Origin: Prosthecomicrobium pneumaticum
GTDB taxonomy: Bacteria > Pseudomonadota > Alphaproteobacteria > Rhizobiales > Kaistiaceae
NCBI RefSeq assembly: GCF_014199915.1
Contig: NZ_JACHOO010000002.1
Span: forward strand, 248,001 to 312,000
Length of the DNA: 64,000 nucleotides
Direction of reading: 5' to 3'
Shown: piece after piece, positions 29,169-36,690 of the stretch
Position numbering within the stretch: the stretch's first letter is position 1
How the letters are laid out: each line of letters starts with the position of its first letter
Notes under the pieces: generated by a model
The model's input: only the letters and a program-made list of their open reading frames with translations
Told to the model about the DNA's origin: nothing
Databases searched by the model: none
Program-made: the position numbers and the translations under genes

Positions 29169-29927
29169 TCAGAAGAGGTCGAGCTGCGGATCGCCGGACG
29201 GTCCGGCGGGCGGCGTCGCATCCGCAGGCGCCTCGCTCCCGGCGGCGGGCTCGGCGCGCTCCACCCGCTCCTGCAGGCCCGCGTCGTCGGCCGCGGCACG
29301 GTTGACGCGCGGGCCGACCGGTATCGCCTCGAGGAGGTCGGCCGGCGCCGGCGCGAGCAGACCGACGGGCAGCGCGGCGCCGCCGAGATCGCCGCCGATC
29401 CAGCCCGCCACCGCGTCGCGCGACAGGATCGCCGGCATCCGGTCGTGGATCGGCGCGAGCGTCGCATTGGCGGGCGTCGTGACGATCGTCACCGTGTCGA
29501 TCTCATTGCCCTTGTCGTCGGCATAGTCCTCGGCGAGCCCGGCGAGCGCGAGGAGGCCGCCGCCGCGCGGCCGGATGTAATAGGGGTCGCGCCGCTTGCC
29601 GTCGGCGGAGCGACGCCACTCGTAGAAGCCCGAAGCCGGCAGCACGACGCGGCGATGGCGGAGCGCGCCGCGGAAGGCCGGCTTTTCGGCGAGGGTCTCG
29701 GCGCGCGCGTTGAAGAGCAGCGGCAGGCGGGACGGGTCCTTCGCCCAGCGCGGGATCAGGCCCCAGCGCATCAGCACCGCCTCGCGGCCATGGCGCCCGG
29801 CGCGGATGACGAGGACCGGCTGGGTCGGCGCGATGTTGTAGCGCGGCGGCAGCCAGCCGAGCCCGGTGACGGAGAATTCCTCCATCACCGCGCGCGCATC
29901 CGCGGTGAGCGAAAAGCGGCCGCACAT
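29169..29927 (-). CDS. SRAP domain DNA-protein crosslink peptidase (YedK/HMCES-like)
   Basis: A 252-residue SRAP protein, which forms a thiazolidine crosslink to abasic sites in single-stranded DNA. Catalytic Cys2 becomes N-terminal after Met removal (MCGRF). The other active-site residues are Asn73 (FNARAET), Glu103 (SGFYEW) and His161 (PIHDRMP). A C-terminal Ala/Pro-rich tail of about 45 residues ending in LDLF is longer than in YedK. No LexA-type site is visible in the 112-base upstream gap, so expression may not be SOS-dependent here. Confidence 0.92.
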   Translation of the reverse strand: MCGRFSLTADARAVMEEFSVTGLGWLPPRYNIAPTQPVLVIRAGRHGREAVLMRWGLIPRWAKDPSRLPLLFNARAETLAEKPAFRGALRHRRVVLPASGFYEWRRSADGKRRDPYYIRPRGGGLLALAGLAEDYADDKGNEIDTVTIVTTPANATLAPIHDRMPAILSRDAVAGWIGGDLGGAALPVGLLAPAPADLLEAIPVGPRVNRAAADDAGLQERVERAEPAAGSEAPADATPPAGPSGDPQLDLF

Positions 29928-30039
29928 CGGTTCTCCACCTCCGGCGGCGCTGTATAAGGAATCGATCGCGGGACGGCGCCGTCGCCTCCGGCTTTAGCAC
30001 GGTCTCGCCCCGGCGGGACAACCTCGCCGGGAGGCGCCG

Positions 30040-30819
30040 TTGAAAGTCCGCCGCATCGTCGCCAACATCGGCGCGCCCGATCCCGCAACCGGCCGCTCCT
30101 TCTATGGCGCTGTTCTCGGCCTCGTCCCGGCAATGGATCTCGGCTGGATCGCCACCTTCGCGGCGGAGGAGCCGGCGCTGCCGCAGCTGAGCCTCGCCCG
30201 CGAAGGCGGCGGCGGCGCGCCGCTTCCGGCGGTCTCGATCGAGGTCGACGATGTCGACGAGGCGCACAGGCGCGTCGTCGCCTCCGGCGTTCCGATCCTG
30301 CGCGACCTCGCCGACGAGCCCTGGGGCGTGCGCCGCTTCCTGTTCGAGGACCCCTTCGGCACGCGGGTCGCGGTGCTGGCGCACCGGCCGCCGCACCGCC
30401 CGCCAGCCGGGCCGCCGCGGCTCGGCGTCAGCACCGCGCTGTTCTCGGATCGAGGCGTGTTGCTCGTGCGGCGCGGCAGACCGCCGCTCGCCGGGCTGTG
30501 GAGCCTGCCGGGCGGCCGGGTGCGGACCGGTGAGACGCTCGAGGCGGCGGCGCGGCGCGAGCTCGCCGAAGAGACCGGCGCGTCGGCCGGTCCCCTCGTC
30601 CAGGTCACCGCGCTCGACCTCATCCTGCCGGCCGAGGGCAGCCATTTCGTCGTCCTCGTCCATGCCGGGCGGCTCGCCGGCAGTGAAATCGCTGCGGCGG
30701 ACGACGCCGCTGCGCTCGCCTGGGTGTCGCAAGGCGCGATCGCCGGCATGGCGACGACACCGGGGCTCGCCGCGGTCGTCGCGCAGGCGGCGGCGCGGCT
30801 CGCACAGGGCGGGGCTTGA
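30040..30819 (+). CDS. VOC (glyoxalase-like) - Nudix hydrolase fusion
   Basis: One continuous 259-residue frame with two domains. Residues 1 to about 115 look like a vicinal-oxygen-chelate domain (FYGAVLGL, IEVDDVDEAHRRVVASG, FLFEDPFGTRVAVL). Residues about 128-255 are a Nudix hydrolase with a perfect Nudix box: GGRVRTGETLEAAARRELAE followed by ETGA. A proline-rich linker joins them. It starts at TTG (30040), with GGGAGG six bases upstream; no better internal start for a separate Nudix gene is obvious. The Nudix part should hydrolyse a nucleoside-diphosphate-linked compound. The role of the VOC part is unknown. Confidence 0.85.
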   Translation: MKVRRIVANIGAPDPATGRSFYGAVLGLVPAMDLGWIATFAAEEPALPQLSLAREGGGGAPLPAVSIEVDDVDEAHRRVVASGVPILRDLADEPWGVRRFLFEDPFGTRVAVLAHRPPHRPPAGPPRLGVSTALFSDRGVLLVRRGRPPLAGLWSLPGGRVRTGETLEAAARRELAEETGASAGPLVQVTALDLILPAEGSHFVVLVHAGRLAGSEIAAADDAAALAWVSQGAIAGMATTPGLAAVVAQAAARLAQGGA

Positions 30820-30871
30820 CCCGATGCGGCGGGCGGCGATGATCCGGCGCCTCTTGCGGCGAGGGGCGGCG

Positions 30872-31276
30872 ATGCGGAAGGGCGAAGGCGGCGCGATGAT
30901 CTGCGGACCGAGATGGCGGACGGGCGCCCTCCTCTTCCTTCTCCTCGCCGCGCCGGCCGCCGCGGCGCCGGGCGATCCGCCCTATGAGCCGCAATTGCAG
31001 CGCCTTTCGGAGATCCTCGGCGCGCTGCACTATCTGCGGCCGCTCTGCGGCGCCAGGGAGGGCTCCGTCTGGCGCGACCAGATGGAGGCGCTGATCGCGA
31101 CCGAGCAGCCGACGCCCGAACGGCGCGCCCGGCTCGCCGCCCGCTTCAACCAGGGCTATCGCAGCTTCGCCTCGGTCTATCGCAGCTGCACCCCGGCCGC
31201 CGTCTATGCGGTCGCCCGCTACACCGAGGAAGGCGAGCGGATCAGCCGCGACATCGCCGCGCGCTACGGCCGCTGA
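30872..31276 (+). CDS. TIGR02301 family exported protein
   Basis: A 134-residue protein with an N-terminal signal peptide (hydrophobic ALLFLLLAAPAAAA, cleavage near residue 32). The mature part contains LSEILGALHYLRPLCG, WRDQMEALI and FNQGYRSFASVYRSC, which fit the TIGR02301 family of uncharacterised alphaproteobacterial periplasmic proteins. Two conserved cysteines may form a disulphide. Several in-frame ATGs exist (30824, 30839, 30872, 30896). 30872 is chosen because GAGGGG lies just upstream and it leaves a normal signal peptide. Confidence 0.72.
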   Translation: MRKGEGGAMICGPRWRTGALLFLLLAAPAAAAPGDPPYEPQLQRLSEILGALHYLRPLCGAREGSVWRDQMEALIATEQPTPERRARLAARFNQGYRSFASVYRSCTPAAVYAVARYTEEGERISRDIAARYGR

Positions 31277-31278
31277 AG

Positions 31279-31320
31279 CCCGGTTAACCGCCGCCCGACG
31301 ATCTTATCGGCCGGTTAACC
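31279..31320. repeat. Paired GGTTAACC palindromes
   Basis: Two copies of the palindrome GGTTAACC, each preceded by CC, lie at 31282-31289 and 31313-31320, about three helical turns apart in the 80-base gap before the 31357 gene. They might be regulator sites. TTAACC is a CtrA half-site, but the spacing of a full CtrA box is absent. Confidence 0.35.
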
Positions 31321-31356
31321 CTTCCTTCAGGATCGGATGGGTCGCCCCGGCACGAA

Positions 31357-31692
31357 ATGATAGCTATGGTGATGCCTATGATTCGACCCGGGAAATCGCG
31401 AGCGAAGCCCTTGACCCGCAACGATCTTCCTCAGAGCGACACGGCCTCGGAGAGCGCCGAGGACCACGCCATCGCCGAGAAGAAACGGGCGGCGCTGAGC
31501 TTCCTCGCCGCCGCCTGGGACGAGGCGGTCGATCAGGGCATCGACCCCGAGATCATCGCCCACGCGGCGCTCTTCGCCGCGATCTCCGATCTCGTCGAGA
31601 TCTATGGCGAGGAGGCGGTCTCGTCCTTTGTCGGCGGGCTCGAACCGCGCGTCATGCGCGGCGAGTTCACCCTGCCGGGCACGATGCAGTAA
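31357..31692 (+). CDS. Conserved-type hypothetical protein, small and acidic
   Basis: A 111-residue protein without signal peptide or membrane segment. The N-terminal about 35 residues are basic and variable-looking. The rest is an acidic helical region (AEKKRAALSFLAAAWDEAVDQGIDPEIIAHAALFAAISDLV in shortened description: a Lys/Arg then Ala/Glu-rich helix pair around residues 42-80) ending in EFTLPG. I do not recognise a named family. Several ATG codons cluster at the start (31357, 31366, 31372, 31378), so the true N-terminus is uncertain. Genome-typical codon use supports it as a real gene. Confidence 0.6.
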   Translation: MIAMVMPMIRPGKSRAKPLTRNDLPQSDTASESAEDHAIAEKKRAALSFLAAAWDEAVDQGIDPEIIAHAALFAAISDLVEIYGEEAVSSFVGGLEPRVMRGEFTLPGTMQ

Positions 31693-31752
31693 GGGCGCAT
31701 TTCCGCCAAGCTTCGGGCGTCACCATGGCCCTCCGAGCGGAGAGATGATGTG

Positions 31753-32442
31753 ATGCAGCGGATCGCCCTCCTTCTCCTCGCGCTTCTGCTCGTCGCGCCG
31801 GCAGCCCGCGCGGCGCCCGAGGCGCGCAGCGTGCCGACCGAGACCATCACGGCACCCAGGGCTCCGGGCATGGACGTTGCCCCCGACACGGAGGCCGAGC
31901 CCGATCCGGTCGTGCCGCCGACCGCACCGCAAGCCCCTGGAGCCGGTCCGGACGGCGCGCCGGAAGCCGCCGAGCCGGTGCCGGCGATCGAATATGACGT
32001 CGCGAAGCTCCCCACTCCGGTCCGGCGGCTCCGCGAACAGCTGCTCGACGCGGCGAAGAGCGGCGACATCGAGAAGCTGCGGCCGATCATCGAGGCCAAT
32101 CCCGAGCCGCCCACCCTCTCGCTCGACGAGATCGGCGACCCGATCGCCCATCTCAAGAGCCTGTCCGGCGACCCGGACGGCCGCGAGATCCTCGCCATCC
32201 TGTCGGAGGTGCTCGAGGCGGGCTATGTGCATGTCGATATCGGCACGCCGCAGGAACTCTACATCTGGCCCTATTTCGCCCGCGTGCCGCTCGACGGCCT
32301 GACCCCGCCCCAGCTCGTCGAGATGTTCCGGCTCCTCACCGCCTCGGACTACGAGGAGATGAAATCCTACGGCGCCTATGTCTTCTATCGCACCGGCATC
32401 ACGCCGGACGGCGCCTGGGCGTATTTCGTCTCGGGCGAGTGA
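31753..32442 (+). CDS. Exported protein of unknown function
   Basis: A 229-residue protein with a clear signal peptide (MQRIALLLLALLLVAPAARAAP, cut near residue 21). A Pro/Ala/Glu-rich low-complexity linker of about 55 residues follows, then a folded domain of about 145 residues containing ELYIWPYFARVPLDGLTP and YGAYVFYRTGI. The aromatic-rich domain suggests a periplasmic or cell-envelope protein. I recall similar uncharacterised proteins in Hyphomicrobiales but no assigned function. The ATG at 31753 is used; a GTG one codon earlier is also possible. Confidence 0.68.
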   Translation: MQRIALLLLALLLVAPAARAAPEARSVPTETITAPRAPGMDVAPDTEAEPDPVVPPTAPQAPGAGPDGAPEAAEPVPAIEYDVAKLPTPVRRLREQLLDAAKSGDIEKLRPIIEANPEPPTLSLDEIGDPIAHLKSLSGDPDGREILAILSEVLEAGYVHVDIGTPQELYIWPYFARVPLDGLTPPQLVEMFRLLTASDYEEMKSYGAYVFYRTGITPDGAWAYFVSGE

Positions 32443-32459
32443 GGCCGCGTCGCGCACGC

Positions 32460-32489
32460 TTGACAGGCGGATTCGTTCCTGATTTGTTC
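32460..32489 (+). promoter_or_regulatory. Promoter with LexA (SOS) box before the VOC protein gene
   Basis: GTTC-N7-GTTC, the alphaproteobacterial LexA site, occurs exactly at 32475-32489 (GTTC at 32475-32478 and 32486-32489). A consensus -35 hexamer TTGACA lies at 32460-32465, and a 17-base spacer places the -10 (TTTGTT, 32483-32488) inside the box. LexA binding would therefore block the promoter. The gene start is 27 bases downstream. Confidence 0.8.
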
Positions 32490-32515
32490 CTTTGGGGCGA
32501 TGAGAGGAACAGATC

Positions 32516-32923
32516 ATGGAAGCGCAGCAGCTGCATCGCGGACGGCTGATCGACCACATCCAGCTCGTCGTCTCCGACCTCGGTGCGAGCCGGGCCTTCT
32601 ACGAGGCGACGCTCGCCGTGCTCGGCGTGCCCGTGGTGGCGACCGAGGAGTATTTCTATGCCGACGAGCTGTTCGTCAGCCTCGGCGAGCCGCTGACCGG
32701 CCGCACCCATCTCGCCTTCCAGGCGCCGGACGAGGAGACGGTGCGGCGCTGGTACGAGGCGGGGCTCGCCGCCGGCGGCCGCGACAATGGCGCACCGGGC
32801 CTGCGCCCCTATCATGCCGGCTATTTCGCCGCCTTCCTGCTCGATCCGGACGGCAACAACATCGAGGCGGTCTATCACGGGCCGGCGCAGCGTTCCGTTC
32901 CGTCCGTCGTCATCACCTTCTGA
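32516..32923 (+). CDS. VOC family (glyoxalase/bleomycin-resistance-like) protein, SOS-controlled
   Basis: A 135-residue single-domain VOC protein: IDHIQLVVSDLGASRAFYE at the N-terminus, HLAFQAPD in the middle and YFAAFLLDPDGNNIEAVYH at the C-terminus, giving candidate metal ligands His and Glu. Enzymes of this fold bind divalent metal and act as lyases, dioxygenases or antibiotic-binding proteins; the substrate cannot be told. GAGAGGAA precedes the ATG. The LexA box immediately upstream indicates induction by DNA damage. Confidence 0.85.
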   Translation: MEAQQLHRGRLIDHIQLVVSDLGASRAFYEATLAVLGVPVVATEEYFYADELFVSLGEPLTGRTHLAFQAPDEETVRRWYEAGLAAGGRDNGAPGLRPYHAGYFAAFLLDPDGNNIEAVYHGPAQRSVPSVVITF

Positions 32924-32944
32924 GGCGCGCCGATGCGTCCCGGC

Positions 32945-34279
32945 TCAGCTCGCGCCGAGATGCTGGTGGAAGCGGACGGCGGCGCCCGCGCCGGAGGCGA
33001 GGAGTTCGTTCTCCCACATCACCCGGCGGCCGCGGACAACGGTGCCGACCGGCCAGCCGAACACCGGGCGGCCGTCATAGGGCGTCCACTGGGCACGCGA
33101 GGCGATCCAGCGATTGGTGATCGTGGCGCGCCGCTTCAGATCGACGACGGTGAGGTCCGCATCATAGCCGACGGCGAGCCGACCCTTGCCGGCGATGCCG
33201 AAGGCGCGCGCCGGGCCGGCCGAGGTCAGGTCGACGAAGCGTTCGAGCGACAGCCGGTTGGCGTTGACGTGATCGAGCATGATCGGGACCAGCGTCTGCA
33301 CGCCCGTCATGCCGGAGGGCGATTGCGGATAGGGCTTCGCCTTCTCCTCGAGCGTGTGCGGCGCATGATCGGAGCCGAGCACGTCGACGAGGCCGGAACC
33401 GATCGCCTTCCACAGCGCGTCGCGGTGGCGTGCGGCGCGGACCGGCGGGTTCATCTGCAGGAGGGTGCCGAGCCGGCCGTAATCGTCGGCGGACAGCGTC
33501 AGGTGGTGCGGCGTCACCTCGATCGTCGCGATGTCCTTGTGATCGGCGAGGAAGGCCATCTCCTCGGCGGTCGAGATGTGCAGCACATGGATGCGGCGGC
33601 CGAGCCGGCGGGCGATCGTGACGAGCCGCTCGGTGGCGCGCAGCGCCGCTACCTCGTCGCGCCAGACGGGATGAGACGAGGGATCGCCCGCGACGCGGAG
33701 CGGCTTGCGCTCCTCGAGCCGCGGCTCGTCCTCGGCGTGGAAGGCCGCGCGGCGGCGGGTGCGGGCGAGCACCATTTCGAGCCCTTCGTCGTCCGGCACG
33801 AGCAGGCCGCCGGTCGACGAGCCGATGAAGACCTTGATTCCGGCCGCCCCCGGCAGCCGCTCGAGTTCGGGAATGAGCGGCGCGTTCTCGCGCGTGCCGC
33901 CGATCCAGAAGGCGTAGTCGCAGTGCATCCGGCCGGCGGCGCGGGCGAGCTTGTCGGCGAGCGCCTCGGCGCTCGTCGTCTCCGGCTTGGTGTTCGGCAT
34001 CTCGAACACCGCGGTGACCCCGCCCATCACCGCGGCCCGCGATCCGGTCTCGAGATCTTCCTTGTGTTCGAGGCCCGGTTCGCGGAAATGCACCTGGGTA
34101 TCGATCACCCCCGGCAATATATGGAGGCCGGTGCAGTCGACCACCGTGCCCGCCCGGCGCGGGTCGACGTCGCCGATCGCGGCGATCCGGCCGTCGCGCA
34201 CCGCGATGTCGCGGGTCGCCGTGCCGTCCTGATTGACCACGGTTCCGTTGCGAAAGAGAAGTTCGTAGGTTTCCGGCAT
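32945..34279 (-). CDS. Dihydroorotase-like amidohydrolase with altered HxH motif
   Basis: A 444-residue metal-dependent amidohydrolase of the dihydroorotase/allantoinase type. Expected metal ligands are His64 (HFREPG), a lysine to be carbamylated, Lys149 (GIKVFIG), His181, His234 (VLHIS) and Asp304 (GSDHAPHT). The first His of the usual HxH motif is Gln62 here (DTQVHFREPG), which may reduce the binuclear site. Similar sequences are commonly annotated dihydroorotase in Hyphomicrobiales; a role in pyrimidine synthesis or another cyclic amide reaction is possible. No pyrB is adjacent. Confidence 0.8.
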   Translation of the reverse strand: MPETYELLFRNGTVVNQDGTATRDIAVRDGRIAAIGDVDPRRAGTVVDCTGLHILPGVIDTQVHFREPGLEHKEDLETGSRAAVMGGVTAVFEMPNTKPETTSAEALADKLARAAGRMHCDYAFWIGGTRENAPLIPELERLPGAAGIKVFIGSSTGGLLVPDDEGLEMVLARTRRRAAFHAEDEPRLEERKPLRVAGDPSSHPVWRDEVAALRATERLVTIARRLGRRIHVLHISTAEEMAFLADHKDIATIEVTPHHLTLSADDYGRLGTLLQMNPPVRAARHRDALWKAIGSGLVDVLGSDHAPHTLEEKAKPYPQSPSGMTGVQTLVPIMLDHVNANRLSLERFVDLTSAGPARAFGIAGKGRLAVGYDADLTVVDLKRRATITNRWIASRAQWTPYDGRPVFGWPVGTVVRGRRVMWENELLASGAGAAVRFHQHLGAS

Positions 34280-34413
34280 GGCGACGCTGCTCTTTTTCCT
34301 CCGGCCCTCCGCCCCCGCGGACGGCCATATTTCGCAACAGAGCCCGTTCTTGGCGGCGGGTTTGATTCACCGGCTTACGGAAGCGGCGACGGGGGCACAA
34401 GTCCGCTTCCTGC

Positions 34414-35310
34414 ATGGGAACCATGCCGATGCGTGAGGGCTCGATCGCACAGCTCGCCGACCGCGCCGTCGTTTCGATCGGCGGCCCGGATGCGTTCCGC
34501 CTCCTCGACGACCTCGTCACCAACGCGATGGCGCAAGTGGCGGCGGACGGCATCGGCTTCGGCGCCCTCCTCTCGCCGCAGGGCAAGATCCTGGTCGATT
34601 TCCTCGTCCACCGGGCGGAGGACGGCTTTCTTTTCGACCTCGCCGCCGACCGCGCGGCCGAGTTCGTCAAGCGGATGACGCTCTATCGGCTGCGCGCCAG
34701 GATGACGATCGAGGACCGGTCGGCCGCGCTCGCCGTCTGGGCCGCCTTCGGGGGCGGCGATCCCGGCGCGCCCTTCCGGGCCGACCCGCGCCTCGCTGCG
34801 CTCGGCTTCCGCGCCGTGCTGCCGCGCGATGCGGCCCCGCCGGTGCGCGCCGGCTATGAACAGGCGCCGGAGGAGTCCTATCACGCCCATCGGATCGCCC
34901 TCGCCGTGCCGGAGGGTGGCAGGGACTTTGCGTTCGGCGAGACCTTCCCGCACGAGGCCGACATGGATTGCCTCGGCGGCGTCGATTTCCGGAAGGGCTG
35001 CTATGTCGGCCAGGAGATCGTCTCGCGCATGGAGCATCGCGGCACCGCGCGGCGGCGGGCGCTCGCCGTCTCCGCGCCGCAGCCCCTGCCCCCGGCGGGC
35101 GCGCCGCTGACCGCCGGCGGCCGGCCGGTCGGCACGATGGGCTCCTCGACTCGGGGCCGCGGCATCGCGATCGTCCGGCTCGACCGGGCGAAGGCGGCGG
35201 CCGATGACGGCACGACGATCCGCGCCGGCGAGGCGACGGTCGCGCTCGCCCTGCCCGCCTTCGCCCGCTTCGGCTGGCCGGAGGAGGCGGGGCCGGAGGA
35301 GCCGGCGTGA
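34414..35310 (+). CDS. ygfZ: YgfZ/GcvT-type folate-binding protein
   Basis: A 298-residue folate-binding protein of the YgfZ (IbaG/Iba57-like) family. The diagnostic motif KGCYVGQE is present near residue 195, and the N-terminal GALLSPQGKILVDFLV segment matches. Family members help assemble or repair certain iron-sulphur enzymes and influence tRNA modification by MiaB. Three in-frame ATGs (34414, 34423, 34429) are possible; the first is given. The next gene begins at an overlapping GTGA, so the two are coupled. Confidence 0.87.
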   Translation: MGTMPMREGSIAQLADRAVVSIGGPDAFRLLDDLVTNAMAQVAADGIGFGALLSPQGKILVDFLVHRAEDGFLFDLAADRAAEFVKRMTLYRLRARMTIEDRSAALAVWAAFGGGDPGAPFRADPRLAALGFRAVLPRDAAPPVRAGYEQAPEESYHAHRIALAVPEGGRDFAFGETFPHEADMDCLGGVDFRKGCYVGQEIVSRMEHRGTARRRALAVSAPQPLPPAGAPLTAGGRPVGTMGSSTRGRGIAIVRLDRAKAAADDGTTIRAGEATVALALPAFARFGWPEEAGPEEPA

Positions 35311-35942
35311 GCCGGGCGCCGCGCGCCTGGCAGCGCATGCTCTCCGGGCGGCGGCTGGACCTCGTCGACCCCTCCCCCTTCGACATCGAGATCGCCGACA
35401 TCGCGCACGGCCTCGCCCGGGTGGCGCGCTGGAACGGCCAGACGGTCGGCGCGCACGCCTTTTCGGTCGCGCAGCACGCGGTGCTCGTCGAGGCCGTCGC
35501 GCAGCACGCCGCGCCCGCGCTCGGCCGGGCCGAACGGCTCGCCGTGCTCCTCCACGACGCGCCGGAATATGTCATCGGCGACATGATCTCGCCCTTCAAG
35601 GCGCTGGTCGGCGGCGAATACAAGACCATCGAGGCGCGGCTGATGGCGGCGATCCACCTGCGCTTCGGCCTGCCGGCCGCCTGCCCGCCGAAGCTCAAGG
35701 CGGCGATCAAGGCGGCCGACAGGATCGCCGCCTATTTCGAGGCGACGCGCCTCGCCGGCTTCTCGGCCGCCGAGGCGGAGCGCTATTTCGGCCGGCCTTC
35801 GGGCTTCGATCCGGCCCGCCTGCCGCTCATCCCCTGGCCGACCGCGGAGGCGGAGGCGCAGTTCCTCGCCCGCTTCGCCGCTCTCGCGCCGCCCGGCGCG
35901 GACCCCCGGCCCGCCGCCACCGGGACAACGGCGCCGCGCTGA
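35307..35942 (+). CDS. HD-domain phosphohydrolase, YfbR-like
   Basis: A 211-residue HD-superfamily hydrolase. Metal-site residues appear as FSVAQHAVLV, the HD pair in LLHDAPEYVIGDMISPFK and a later Asp in KAADRIAAYFEA. It resembles 5'-deoxynucleotidase YfbR, which dephosphorylates deoxyribonucleoside monophosphates. The GTG start overlaps the stop of the ygfZ gene (GTGA). The last about 30 residues are Pro/Ala-rich and probably disordered. Confidence 0.85.
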   Translation: MSRAPRAWQRMLSGRRLDLVDPSPFDIEIADIAHGLARVARWNGQTVGAHAFSVAQHAVLVEAVAQHAAPALGRAERLAVLLHDAPEYVIGDMISPFKALVGGEYKTIEARLMAAIHLRFGLPAACPPKLKAAIKAADRIAAYFEATRLAGFSAAEAERYFGRPSGFDPARLPLIPWPTAEAEAQFLARFAALAPPGADPRPAATGTTAPR

Positions 35943-36050
35943 GGCGGCGCCGCGTGAGAGCGGCGCATCACCGGCGGCGGCCGGCCGCCGCCGCGAAGGC
36001 GTGACGAAGGCCGCGCGAGGGTCTATGTGTGCCGCCTCAGGAGTCGCCTC

Positions 36051-36596
36051 ATGCCCAGGATCCATGTCTGCTCGCTCGCGCGGGTGCCGCACACCGTCGC
36101 CGAGACCGGTGCGAGCCATCTCGTCACGCTGATCAATGTCGGCACGCCCGTCGAGCGGCCGGCCGCGATCGCGCCGGAGCGCCATCTCTTCCTCGGCCTC
36201 AACGACATTCTCGAGCCGATGGACGGCATGATCCACCCGGCCGAGGAGCATGTCGCGACGCTGCTCGATTTCGCCCGCGGCTGGGATCAGCAGCGGCCGA
36301 TGGTGGTGCACTGCTTCGCCGGGATCAGCCGGTCGACGGCCGCCGCCTTCATCACGCTCTGCGCGCTGCGCCCGGAGCGCGACGAGGCCGACATCGCGGC
36401 GAGGATCCGCGCCCTCTCCCCGCCGGCGACGCCCAATCTCCTGCTCGTCCGCCTCGCCGACGCGATGCTGCAGCGGCAGGGCCGCATGGTCGCGGCGATC
36501 GAGCGGATCGGCCGTGGCCACGAGGCTTTCGAGGGCCATCCCTTCGCCCTCACCCTGCGCGACGAGCGGCAGGGCGGTACGGTTTCGGTCGCCTGA
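36051..36596 (+). CDS. Tyrosine phosphatase-like protein
   Basis: A 181-residue protein with the cysteine phosphatase loop HCFAGISRS (CxxxxxR) around residue 94, preceded by a hydrophobic beta strand. A potential general acid lies in the GLNDILEP segment. It resembles small alphaproteobacterial protein-tyrosine-phosphatase-like proteins. Substrate unknown. The ATG at 36051 has CAGGAG upstream and gives a standard N-terminus (MPRIHVCSLARVP); an ATG 24 bases earlier lacks a comparable site. Confidence 0.85.
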   Translation: MPRIHVCSLARVPHTVAETGASHLVTLINVGTPVERPAAIAPERHLFLGLNDILEPMDGMIHPAEEHVATLLDFARGWDQQRPMVVHCFAGISRSTAAAFITLCALRPERDEADIAARIRALSPPATPNLLLVRLADAMLQRQGRMVAAIERIGRGHEAFEGHPFALTLRDERQGGTVSVA

Positions 36597-36690
36597 ACGG
36601 GCAGCCCGCCGGTTAGCCGCTTTTCCATGTTGCATTGCGGCAAAGGCTGGCCTTTAAGTCCAGACGAGCCGGGCGGCTCGGGAGGCGGGC

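Noticed and set aside
31279-31320. CtrA binding box
   Set aside because: Only TTAACC half-sites are present; the TTAA-N7-TTAA spacing is absent here and also in the TTAACC...GGTTAA stretch at 39400-39425.
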